A DNA stretch of 64,000 bases from Catenulispora sp. EB89 (GTDB taxonomy: Bacteria > Actinomycetota > Actinomycetes > Streptomycetales > Catenulisporaceae): NCBI RefSeq assembly GCF_041261445.1, contig NZ_JBGCCU010000027.1, positions 111,010 through 175,009 of the forward strand, written 5' to 3'. Position numbers and translations under genes: made by a program. Under the pieces are notes generated by a model. It was not told the origin of the DNA, did no database searches, and was given only the letters and a program-made list of their open reading frames with translations. How positions within the stretch are numbered: position 1 is the stretch's first letter; every line of letters begins with the position of its first letter. Below are positions 57,533-64,000 of the stretch, in pieces.

Positions 57533-58172
57533 TCAGCTACGAACCTGACGGACAGGCGCCCGCAGCACCTGCCGGCGATGCCACCCCAGATGCTCCGCGT
57601 CCGGCACCGGGAACCCGCCCTGCAGCGCCCGCAACGGCCGGTCCAGCAGGTCCAGGACCTGCCGCTCGGCGCTCGCCGACCGGCCCACGAAGTGCGCGGT
57701 GACCATGATCCGGTGATCGGTGGCGACGCCGAGGACGCCCTTGTCGAAGAGCTTGTGGTGCAGCGCGCACAGGCAGATGCCGTTCGCGACGTCGTCCGGC
57801 CCCGCGAACGCCCACCAGCGCACGTGCGCCGCGTCCAGCCCGACCGGAGCGCCGGCGAGCAGGCCGTCGTAACCGCAGAACGCGCACTGGTATTCGTACG
57901 CCAGCAGCACATCCTTGCGGAACTGCGCCCCGCGCACCCGCTCCGCCTTCGCCGTCCGCACGGCCGTGTCGCCCGGCGCTGGTCGGATTCGGCGGCCCGA
58001 ACTCCACCAGCAGCTGGTCCAGCTCGGCGCGCGCCTGGTCGAACCGGATCGGCGCGCCGCCGTCGCGCTGGAAGCGGCCGAGCGCGAACAGCAGCAGGAG
58101 CGGCTTGTGCGGCGCGCGGTTGCCGTTCTGCGCCCACTGACGGATGGCGTCGACGCGGTGGATCCAGTCCAT
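57533..58172 (-). pseudogene. broken phosphorothioate-dependent restriction endonuclease (SprMcrA/ScoMcrA-like)
   Basis: From ATG 58172 the frame reads MDWIHRVDAIRQWAQNGNRA through KPLLLLFALGRFQRDGG to LVEFGPPN, the start of the sulfur-binding domain of McrA-type nucleases. Family similarity then resumes in another frame with FRKDVLLAYEYQCAFCGYDG, AAHVRWWAFAGPDDVANGICL and CALHHKLFDKGVLG, an intact HNH nuclease end. About 100 residues expected between the two parts are missing, so the gene has an internal deletion near 57,965-57,995 plus a frame change. It should not restrict phosphorothioate DNA. A leaderless promoter (TACGCT, 6 nt before the ATG) is still present. Confidence 0.78.
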
Positions 58173-58178
58173 CCGGTC

Positions 58179-58184
58179 AGCGTA
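58179..58184 (-). promoter_or_regulatory. leaderless -10 box of the broken McrA-like gene
   Basis: TACGCT on the minus strand, six bases before ATG 58172. Confidence 0.5.
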
Positions 58185-58230
58185 GGAAGCCGCCGCGCGG
58201 CCGACAAACGCCGAAGCGGCGACGCGGCTA

Positions 58231-58270
58231 AGCCCCGAAGCCCCGAAGCCCCGAAGCCCCGAAGCCCCGA
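58231..58270. repeat. tandem 9-bp repeat AGCCCCGAA
   Basis: Four to five uninterrupted AGCCCCGAA units in the gap between the broken nuclease gene and the diguanylate cyclase gene. Confidence 0.9.
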
Positions 58271-58422
58271 ACTGAACGCGTCGGCGAGCCCGCAACGGTT
58301 CCCCGACCGGTCCCCGCCCGACCCCGAGCCCCCCGACCGGCCCCACGCCGTGGCGCCCGCCCCCACCCGGGCCCACGATGGGACAAAGCCGACCTTGCGG
58401 TGACCATGCTGGAGTTGCAGAG

Positions 58423-59979
58423 GTGAACAGCGAGGAGGGTGGTTCCTCGGTCTGGTCCGGGCCTCGGCTCGCGGTGTCTCGCCTGAACTGGGAGGGTCGG
58501 CACTCCGAGGCGATCGACCTCGCGGACCGGCTGCTCGCTGAGCTCACCGACCCGCAGGAGATCCTGGGCGTCCTGCTCGCCAAGCTCTCGGCGCTGCTCA
58601 ACACCGACCGGCTGCGCGAGTGCCCCGTCGTCATCGACGCCGCCTGGCACGCCGCCCAGGCCAACGGTGCGGCGCCCGCCGACCTCGGCGAGTTCCACGC
58701 CCTCGCCGCGTTCTTCGCCTACCGCGAGGGCTCGCTGGAACGCTGCGTCACCAACCTCGTCCGCGGCGCCCGCGCGCTGGAGGCCACCGCCACCGACGTC
58801 CGCGCGCTGCGGCCCTGGATCGCGATGGCCGTCACCTACTCCTACGTCGGCTTCCACCGCCACGCCGTCGCCGCGCAGGGCCACGCCGAGCGCATCAGCC
58901 GGCTGGGCACCGCCATGGACCGCAAGCTCGCCGCGCACCCCGAGATCAAGGTCCGGCACGCGGTGTGGCTCGACCAGCGCGGCGAATCCGTGGCCGCCAA
59001 AGCCCTGCTCCGCGACCTGGTCGTGCACCTGGGACTCGACGACCTCATCGAGATGGAGCGCGGCTACCTCGGCTACGCGGCGGCGCGGTACGCCTCCCTC
59101 GGCGGACGCGTCGACGTCGACGTCCACGCGCTGCTGGACAGCACCGCCGAGCCGATCCTGGAGAACGCCGAGATACGCCGCCTCGGCCACGCCGCGCTCG
59201 CCATCGCCGAATACCGCCCGGCGCTCGCCCTCCAACTACTCAAGGACGCCAGCACCACCCACACCCGGCTCGGCGCCGCCGAAGTCCCGCACCTCAAAGC
59301 CATGGCCTACGCCGTCCAGGGCGACTACGCCTCGGCCTACAAAGCCGCCGGCGAAGCCACCCTGAGCATCGCCGAGGCCGCCGACCCGATCTACGACCTG
59401 TTCGTCGACGGCATCACCGCGCGCCTGGACTTCGACGAACTGCGCCGCAACGTCAGCCGCTACACCGACGAGGCGCACACCGACTCCCTCACCGGCCTGC
59501 CCAACCGCCGCCACCTGGAGCGGTACGTCGAAGAGCTCACCCGGTCCGGCCGCACCGCCATGCTCGGCGTCGGCGACCTGGACCACTTCAAGGAGGTCAA
59601 CACCATCCACGGCCACCTGGTCGGTGACCAGGTCCTGGAACAGGTCGCGGCGATCCTGTCCCGCACCCTGCGCGGCGGCAGCTTCCTGGCCCGCTACGGC
59701 GGCGACGAGTTCGTCATCATCCTGCCGGGCACCACGCCCGCCGAGGCCCGCGCGGTCGGCGACCGGCTGCGCGCCGCCGTCGAGGCCCACGACTGGAACG
59801 ACCTTGCGCCCGGCACCCCCGTCAGCTTCACCGTCGGCTTCGCGCCGCTCGACGGGCCCGGCGGCCTGCCCGCCGCGTTCCGCACCGCCGATCTGCTGAT
59901 GCTGCGCGCCAAACAGTTCGGCGCCCGCCGCCCGGGGACCTGGCCGGACGGCGATGACGACTACGAGCCAGGCTACTGA
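58423..59979 (+). CDS. diguanylate cyclase with TPR-like N-terminal domain
   Basis: 518 residues. Residues 1 to about 340 are an all-helical, TPR-like array (for example RRLGHAALAIAEYRPALALQLL). A C-terminal GGDEF domain (about 355-500) has DSLTGLPNRRHLE, the Asp in LGVGDLDHFKEVN and an intact RYGGDEFVI. No EAL domain and no membrane span, so it should make c-di-GMP in the cytoplasm under control of the TPR region. GTG 58423 follows GGAG with an 8-nt gap; an ATG at 58378 would only add a few codons. Together with the GGDEF-EAL gene at 10 kb, this is the second c-di-GMP enzyme in the window. Confidence 0.87.
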   Translation: MNSEEGGSSVWSGPRLAVSRLNWEGRHSEAIDLADRLLAELTDPQEILGVLLAKLSALLNTDRLRECPVVIDAAWHAAQANGAAPADLGEFHALAAFFAYREGSLERCVTNLVRGARALEATATDVRALRPWIAMAVTYSYVGFHRHAVAAQGHAERISRLGTAMDRKLAAHPEIKVRHAVWLDQRGESVAAKALLRDLVVHLGLDDLIEMERGYLGYAAARYASLGGRVDVDVHALLDSTAEPILENAEIRRLGHAALAIAEYRPALALQLLKDASTTHTRLGAAEVPHLKAMAYAVQGDYASAYKAAGEATLSIAEAADPIYDLFVDGITARLDFDELRRNVSRYTDEAHTDSLTGLPNRRHLERYVEELTRSGRTAMLGVGDLDHFKEVNTIHGHLVGDQVLEQVAAILSRTLRGGSFLARYGGDEFVIILPGTTPAEARAVGDRLRAAVEAHDWNDLAPGTPVSFTVGFAPLDGPGGLPAAFRTADLLMLRAKQFGARRPGTWPDGDDDYEPGY

Positions 59980-60033
59980 TACCTCACTTGATACGTCTCT
60001 TGATACGTCACTGATGCGCCGCTGATGTGTCGG
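59976..60033. repeat. imperfect 11-12-bp tandem repeat (YTGATACGTCNC)
   Basis: Five degenerate copies starting near 59976, 59988, 60000, 60011 and 60022. The first includes the TGA stop of the cyclase gene, and the array fills the gap to the convergent membrane-protein gene. Confidence 0.7.
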
Positions 60034-60039
60034 GACGGA

Positions 60040-60453
60040 TCAAGCCCGCAGCCGTGCCACCTCCACCCGGGCCCACTTCACCGCCTCGACATACGTCGGA
60101 ACCAGCAGCAGCAACGTCGCGACCTCGACCAGAACACTGATCAGCGACTGCGGCGACGGCTGCCAGCCCCGCTCGGTGAAGCCGAACACGCCGACCGTCC
60201 TCGACGCCGCGAACCCGCCGAGCGCCCCGGCCGCCGCTCCCGCCGCGGCCAGCCGCAGCAGCACGGGCCCGCCGGCCAGGACCAGCGCCGCCACCGCGAA
60301 GGACGCGCTGGCCTGAAGCAGGAACAGCACCCCCACGACGTGGATGAACCGGTAGCCGGTGACATACAGCTGAGCGTGGATATAGCCGCTGACCGACAAC
60401 GTGGCGGCGCTCGCGACCCGCAGCCCGACGTCGAGCACCGTCCGGGACTTCAT
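60040..60453 (-). CDS. small integral membrane protein
   Basis: 137 residues with four predicted spans (about 12-30, 38-58, 63-85 and 105-122), of DoxX-like size and topology but without a firm family match. It overlaps the metallophosphoesterase gene by ATGA (60450-60453) and is the last of a three-gene operon that begins with a cupredoxin lipoprotein, so a role in envelope redox or copper chemistry is plausible. Confidence 0.7.
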   Translation of the reverse strand: MKSRTVLDVGLRVASAATLSVSGYIHAQLYVTGYRFIHVVGVLFLLQASASFAVAALVLAGGPVLLRLAAAGAAAGALGGFAASRTVGVFGFTERGWQPSPQSLISVLVEVATLLLLVPTYVEAVKWARVEVARLRA

Positions 60454-61406
60454 GCCAGCCTCGTGTCGGTGATGGCCAGCGCCGAGTCGCTGGTTTTGTA
60501 CGTTACGGTGCGGATCCCCAGCGCCTCCTTGAGATGCCCGGCCGGCAGCACCTGCGGTGTCGGGGCCGGCGCCTTGCCGGGAGCGGGAAGTGGATAGGCG
60601 GTCGTGGTCGCGGAGTGGAAGGTGACGTTGCCCTCGGTCTTGCTGAACAGCTGGTGCACGTGCCCGTTGAGGCAGGTGACGGAGCCGAACCTTTTCAGTA
60701 GCGCCAAGACCTGCAACGCGTCGTCGGTGCTCCATCCCCACGCCGGATACATGGCGAACAGCGGGATGTGGCTGAACACCACGATCGGTGTATCAGAGCT
60801 CAGACCTGCGACGTCCCGGCGCACGAAGTCGATCTGGTCGTTGCCCAGATGCCCGAGCTTCTCCAGACTCAGGGTATTGACCAGCGCGATGAAGTGCACG
60901 CCGTGGGTGTCGAACGAGTACCAGCCGTCGCCGGTCGTCCCCGCGCCGAACGTCTGCCGGTAGGCGCGCCCGGAGTCGCCGACCGAGTCGTGTTCGCCCG
61001 GCACGGTGAACACCCGCTCGGTGCGTACCTGGGTCAGCATCTGCCGGACCTGGTCGAACTGCGCCGCCGTCGACAGATGGGTCAGGTCGCCGGTGTGCAT
61101 GACGAAGTCCGGACGGAATCCCAGGGTGTTGACTTGGTCGATCGCCTCGGTGAACGAGGCGGTGACGTCGGTGTTCGCCGGGCCCGCGAAGCCGATGTGG
61201 CTGTCGGAGATCTGGACGAATCGCAGGGCATTGGCATCGGCGGCCGTCGCCGCGGCCGCGGCGCTGTCCTTGTCGTGCGCGACGTGGCTGATCACCTCGC
61301 CGCCGGCGACGGTGAGGACGACCGCGGATCCGAACCAGCCGGCGTGGCGGATCAGCTGGCGGCGGGTCATGCCGTGCTCGTCGTTCGTGGCTTGCTCTTC
61401 GGTCAT
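60450..61406 (-). CDS. Tat-exported calcineurin-like metallophosphoesterase
   Basis: 318 residues. An N-terminal twin-arginine signal (MTRRQLIRHAGWFGSAVVLT, from residue 13) sends it across the membrane folded. The phosphoesterase domain has the metal motifs QISDSHIG, HTGDLTH, VPGEHD (in place of GNHD), FSHIPLF and NGHVHQ. It may act on phosphodiesters or cell-envelope phosphates. It sits between the cupredoxin gene and the small membrane protein gene, with ATGA overlaps on both sides. Confidence 0.88.
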   Translation of the reverse strand: MTEEQATNDEHGMTRRQLIRHAGWFGSAVVLTVAGGEVISHVAHDKDSAAAAATAADANALRFVQISDSHIGFAGPANTDVTASFTEAIDQVNTLGFRPDFVMHTGDLTHLSTAAQFDQVRQMLTQVRTERVFTVPGEHDSVGDSGRAYRQTFGAGTTGDGWYSFDTHGVHFIALVNTLSLEKLGHLGNDQIDFVRRDVAGLSSDTPIVVFSHIPLFAMYPAWGWSTDDALQVLALLKRFGSVTCLNGHVHQLFSKTEGNVTFHSATTTAYPLPAPGKAPAPTPQVLPAGHLKEALGIRTVTYKTSDSALAITDTRLA

Positions 61407-61978
61407 GGCGTCACCGTCACTGTCGCGGTCATGAACGGGTGGATGGTGCACAGGTACGAGTACGTGCCGGGCTTGGTGAACGTGAACGAATAGCTCTGGC
61501 CGGTGGCCAGGGCCGCCGACGCCAGCGGTCCGCCGGAGCCCTGGCTGGTGACCGTGTGCGCGTCGCCGTCCTTGTTCGTCCAGGTCACCGTGGTGCCGGC
61601 CTTCACGGTCAGGGCGGCCGGCGCGAACGCGAAGTTCATGATGGCCACGGCGTTGCCGGACACCGGCGCGGCCGGCGCGGTGTTGGAACCGCCTGCTGAG
61701 CCTGCTGAGCCCATGGTCATGGTCATGCCCGGCATCGACGTGGCGTCGGCGCCGGTCCCCGTGCCGGCGACCGGCCCGGTCGCGGTGGCGCCGGGCGCGC
61801 CGGCCAGCGACTGCCCGCTGCCCGGCACGATTGCCGTGCCGGTGCCGGCCGCGGCCGGGTGGGACGCGGCGCTGCTGCACGCTGCCGTCAGGGCGAGCGT
61901 GGCCACGGCCAGGCCGGCCAGGGCTGCGGTACGCGAACGGCCGGGATCGCCGGGGCTTCGGCCGACTCTCGGTTTCAT
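61403..61978 (-). CDS. cupredoxin-domain lipoprotein
   Basis: 191 residues. Signal peptide with lipobox LTAAC (Cys about 32), a Gly/Ala/Thr-rich spacer with SMPGMTMTMG that could bind copper, then a plastocyanin-like domain (about 108-190). Type-1 copper ligands are visible: His in KDGDAHTV and the C-terminal loop YLCTIHPFM giving Cys, His and Met. It is probably a membrane-tethered electron carrier. GGAG lies 10 nt before ATG 61978. First gene of the operon; it overlaps the next by ATGA. Confidence 0.87.
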   Translation of the reverse strand: MKPRVGRSPGDPGRSRTAALAGLAVATLALTAACSSAASHPAAAGTGTAIVPGSGQSLAGAPGATATGPVAGTGTGADATSMPGMTMTMGSAGSAGGSNTAPAAPVSGNAVAIMNFAFAPAALTVKAGTTVTWTNKDGDAHTVTSQGSGGPLASAALATGQSYSFTFTKPGTYSYLCTIHPFMTATVTVTP

Positions 61979-62076
61979 GTGATTTCGACTCCTGATTTCG
62001 TCTGCTCGATGCGGGACCGGCCGGTGTCCGATGCGGGCGGACACCGGCCGGCGTCCCCCATGACCAATAGCCAGGA

Positions 62077-62101
62077 GGGTTACAGCGGCCGGGTGTAACC
62101 C
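62077..62101. promoter_or_regulatory. GGGTTACA-N9-TGTAACCC dyad in the cupredoxin / sigma-Rieske divergent region
   Basis: A perfect 8-bp inverted repeat midway between the divergent operons. Each arm reads TGTAACCC towards one of them, like the AAC-containing -35 element of many ECF promoters. On the plus strand a CGTG lies 15 bp further on. It could be two back-to-back ECF -35 elements or a repressor operator. Confidence 0.5.
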
Positions 62102-62188
62102 GGATCCCTATCTCTTCGTGAGACCGGACCTACCGGCACCGACGGACGCTCTGCGAGGTCGATCACGGATGGCGCTCTACGATGAGGT

Positions 62189-62830
62189 GTGAGCAGGAGG
62201 CGCCTGGCGCTACTCGTCAGGGCTCTGGAGCACGGCGTGACCGCCGCGCGGCCTGAGCAGTCGGGGCAGTCAGGGCAGTCGGGGCAACCCGGACATCCCG
62301 CGCAGCCCCGAGCCCTGCCCACCGCCGCGTACCCCGGCTGGGAGGCGATCTACGCCGACAATGTCGAACGGATCTACCGGCTCATGTACGCCAAAGTCGG
62401 CAACCGCCACGACGCCGAGGACCTGACCTCCCAGGTGTTCCTGACCGCCTTCGGCCCGCTCCGGGCCACGGCCAGCGTCGGCGAGGTCCGCGCCTACCTG
62501 CTCACCACGGCGCGCACCGTCCTGGCCACGCACTGGCGCTCCACACTGGGGCACCAGGTCACCGTGATCGACGTCGACGAGGCCGGCCTGGAAGACTTCA
62601 CCGGACCGGCCGAGGACGAGCGGGCAGGCCGCACCGCCGAACGCATCGGGGCGATCCTGTCAGGACTCCCGGAACGCCACCGCGCCATCCTGACCCTGCG
62701 CTTTCTGCGCGGATACTCGATCAAGGCCGCCGCCGCCGAACTCGGCGTAACGGTGGCCAACGCCAAAGTCCTGCAACACCGCGCCCTCCGCCGCGCCGCG
62801 GGGCTCGACCAGGAAGGGGAAGCGTCATGA
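62189..62830 (+). CDS. ECF-type RNA polymerase sigma factor
   Basis: 213 residues. A Ser/Gln/Gly-rich N-terminal tail (about 20-45, with SGQ repeats) precedes region 2 (YADNVERIYRLMYAKVGNRHDAEDLTSQVFLTAF) and region 4 (LPERHRAILTLRFLRGYSIKAAAAELGVTVANAKVLQHRALRR). GTG 62189 is set by TACGAT five bases upstream; a later start at the tail is possible. The stop overlaps the ATG of a Rieske-protein gene, so the two are made together, suggesting that the Rieske protein senses redox state for this sigma factor. Confidence 0.85.
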   Translation: MSRRRLALLVRALEHGVTAARPEQSGQSGQSGQPGHPAQPRALPTAAYPGWEAIYADNVERIYRLMYAKVGNRHDAEDLTSQVFLTAFGPLRATASVGEVRAYLLTTARTVLATHWRSTLGHQVTVIDVDEAGLEDFTGPAEDERAGRTAERIGAILSGLPERHRAILTLRFLRGYSIKAAAAELGVTVANAKVLQHRALRRAAGLDQEGEAS

Positions 62831-63516
62831 AGCGCCCGATCGACCGCTACGTGGACAGCCTGCTGCGCCGTCGCCGCCCCGCACCCTTCGCCCCCACCGA
62901 GGACGACATCGCCGTAGCCCGAGCCGCCATCGACCTCGCCGCCGCGGCTCCCGACGCCCAACGCCCGCGCGAGGCGTTCGTAGAGGACCTCCGCCGCCGC
63001 ATCGCCGACCGCCAGGACGCCCCGCAGCCCGCGGCGGCGCTGCCGGCAGCGCACCGCAACCGGGGACGCCGCCGGTTTCTGACCGCCACCGCGCTCACGG
63101 CGACGGGGGTGGTCGCGGGGGTGGTCGCGGACCAGGCGGCCGTGGGCCCGGCGTCGCCGGTCACGGCGGAGCCGGACCTGACGCCCACGGTCGGTACGTG
63201 GCAGAACGTCATGAGCGAGGCCGACCTCGCCGAAGGAGCGGTGCTGTCGTTCGACCTCGGCGCAGTCTCGGGCTTCGTCCGGCGGGAGTCGGGACGCGTG
63301 CAGGCCGTCTCGGGCTTCTGCACGCACCAGGGCTGCCGCCTGCGGCTCGACACGCCGCACGAGCAACTGGCGTGCCCGTGCCACGGGGCCACGTTCACGC
63401 TGGCAGGGGGGCCGTTGGTCCGGCCTGCGGGCGGTTCGCCGCTGCCGGCGCTGCCTCGGTTGCCGGTGCGGATCGATGGCGGGCAGATTCAGGTTTATGC
63501 GCCGAGTCAGGCTTGA
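62827..63516 (+). CDS. Rieske [2Fe-2S] protein with N-terminal cytoplasmic segment
   Basis: 229 residues. Residues 1-78 are helical and charged (DIAVARAAIDLAAAA and then EAFVEDLRRRIADR), like the cytoplasmic part of an anti-sigma factor. A twin-arginine membrane anchor follows (RRRFLTATALTATGVVAGV, about 79-100), then a Rieske fold with cluster motifs CTHQGC (about 165-170) and CPCHG (about 183-187). The cluster would lie outside the membrane. It is coupled to the ECF sigma gene by an ATGA overlap. It could be an electron carrier to the cupredoxin or a redox-sensing partner of the sigma factor. Confidence 0.87.
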   Translation: MKRPIDRYVDSLLRRRRPAPFAPTEDDIAVARAAIDLAAAAPDAQRPREAFVEDLRRRIADRQDAPQPAAALPAAHRNRGRRRFLTATALTATGVVAGVVADQAAVGPASPVTAEPDLTPTVGTWQNVMSEADLAEGAVLSFDLGAVSGFVRRESGRVQAVSGFCTHQGCRLRLDTPHEQLACPCHGATFTLAGGPLVRPAGGSPLPALPRLPVRIDGGQIQVYAPSQA

Positions 63517-64000
63517 GTCGGGGCTGGGTTAGGGCTGGTGACGCGGTTCGTCTGTGTTGCGGGTTGTTCCGTGGTTTTGCAGGCGATTTTTAGGCGTTGC
63601 TGACCTGTGTGTTGCTGGGGTGGCGGGTGCGGTTTGGTGGTGGGTTTTAGGAGCTTTTTACGGCTTCGCAGGGCTTTAAGAAGGATCCGCTGGGTGGCGC
63701 AGTTCGGTGGTGCCCCGCAGGTTACGCTGGCGGCTGGCGGTTGTTCGTGTGCACGACCGCGCGCGGGTTCGAGTCACTGCGCACGCGTTTGGTCTGGCGG
63801 CTGGCGGCCGCGTGTGGTGGGCACGAGAGTCAAAGACAGGGCCTCCGGCGGCGCCTGCGCGGCGAGCGGCCTCGCTCCGGGGAGAGGGGCCGCGCTGTCT
63901 GCCGGCGGACACTGCTTGTGGTCGCCTATGTCCCGGGTTCCCCGTCGCATCGTCGCCTCACGGAAGCAGACCGGTCCGCAAGAGCGGGGAGTTAAGGGTT
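63517..64000. other. region without a supported gene
   Basis: 484 bp. The first half is unusually T-rich for this genome (GGTTTTGCAGGCGATTTTTAGG) and may hold a terminator for the Rieske operon. A GGTTCGAGTC at about 63,766 looks like a tRNA T-loop, but no acceptor or anticodon stem matches. Reading frames in the second half lack the codon bias of real genes. Confidence 0.6.

Noticed and set aside
63750..63800. tRNA-like GGTTCGAGTC in the last 250 bp
   Set aside because: It matches a T-loop, but no acceptor stem, anticodon arm or D-arm can be paired around it.

Overview
The window is about 64 kb of very GC-rich chromosome from a soil actinomycete, probably of the Streptomycetales/Catenulisporales type. 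This rests on the strong G/C bias at third codon positions, GTG and TTG starts, many leaderless genes with a TANNNT box 6-7 nt before the start codon, a chitinase promoter of Streptomyces design, paired c-di-GMP enzymes and a LanL-type lanthipeptide synthetase. The genus cannot be fixed from this window. There is no rRNA, tRNA, CRISPR array, insertion sequence or phage gene.

Layout. 0-1.7 kb: a copper-handling group (partial small membrane protein, lipoprotein, copper chaperone behind a CsoR-like operator). 1.7-6 kb: EtfB, an EtfA carrying a long Ser-Gly repeat insert, and an EtfD-like membrane Fe-S reductase, together an electron route from flavoproteins to the membrane. 6-17 kb: HAD and alpha/beta hydrolases, dihydrolipoamide dehydrogenase, a DUF574 methyltransferase, a PAS-GGDEF-EAL protein, and a translationally coupled GlcD-GlcF-PLP enzyme operon. 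17-30 kb: DUF402 protein with a double operator, secreted GH18 chitinase, membrane proteins, and regulator/enzyme pairs (XRE-cupin with MBL hydrolase, ROK, AraC with an NmrA-like protein, GNAT, LtrA).

30-33 kb is the most novel part: a 55-residue lanthipeptide precursor, too short to show up as a long reading frame, and a class IV (LanL) synthetase whose cyclase has Cys-Cys-Gly where Cys-His-Gly is usual. In the precursor most Ser/Thr lie after the cysteines. 33-46 kb: Mrr-like nuclease, DeoR regulator, DUF1266, Mut7-C, DUF2461, dodecin, a GH130 phosphorylase/hydrolase paired with a glycosyltransferase fusion, a flavin monooxygenase, a DUF1023 hydrolase and a GPP34 protein. 46.5-55 kb: a LacI-controlled beta-glucoside utilisation operon built on an oligopeptide-type ABC transporter and ending in a GH1 beta-glucosidase and tandem terminators.

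55-58.2 kb is a decaying stretch with two broken genes, a SUKH (SMI1/KNR4) protein and a phosphorothioate-type McrA-like HNH nuclease, each with a frame change and apparent internal loss, either side of a TIGR02960-type ECF sigma factor and a TIGR03086 protein. 58.4-63.5 kb: a soluble diguanylate cyclase, a cupredoxin/metallophosphoesterase/membrane protein operon, and, divergently, an ECF sigma factor coupled to a membrane-anchored Rieske protein. The last 480 bp show no gene I can support.
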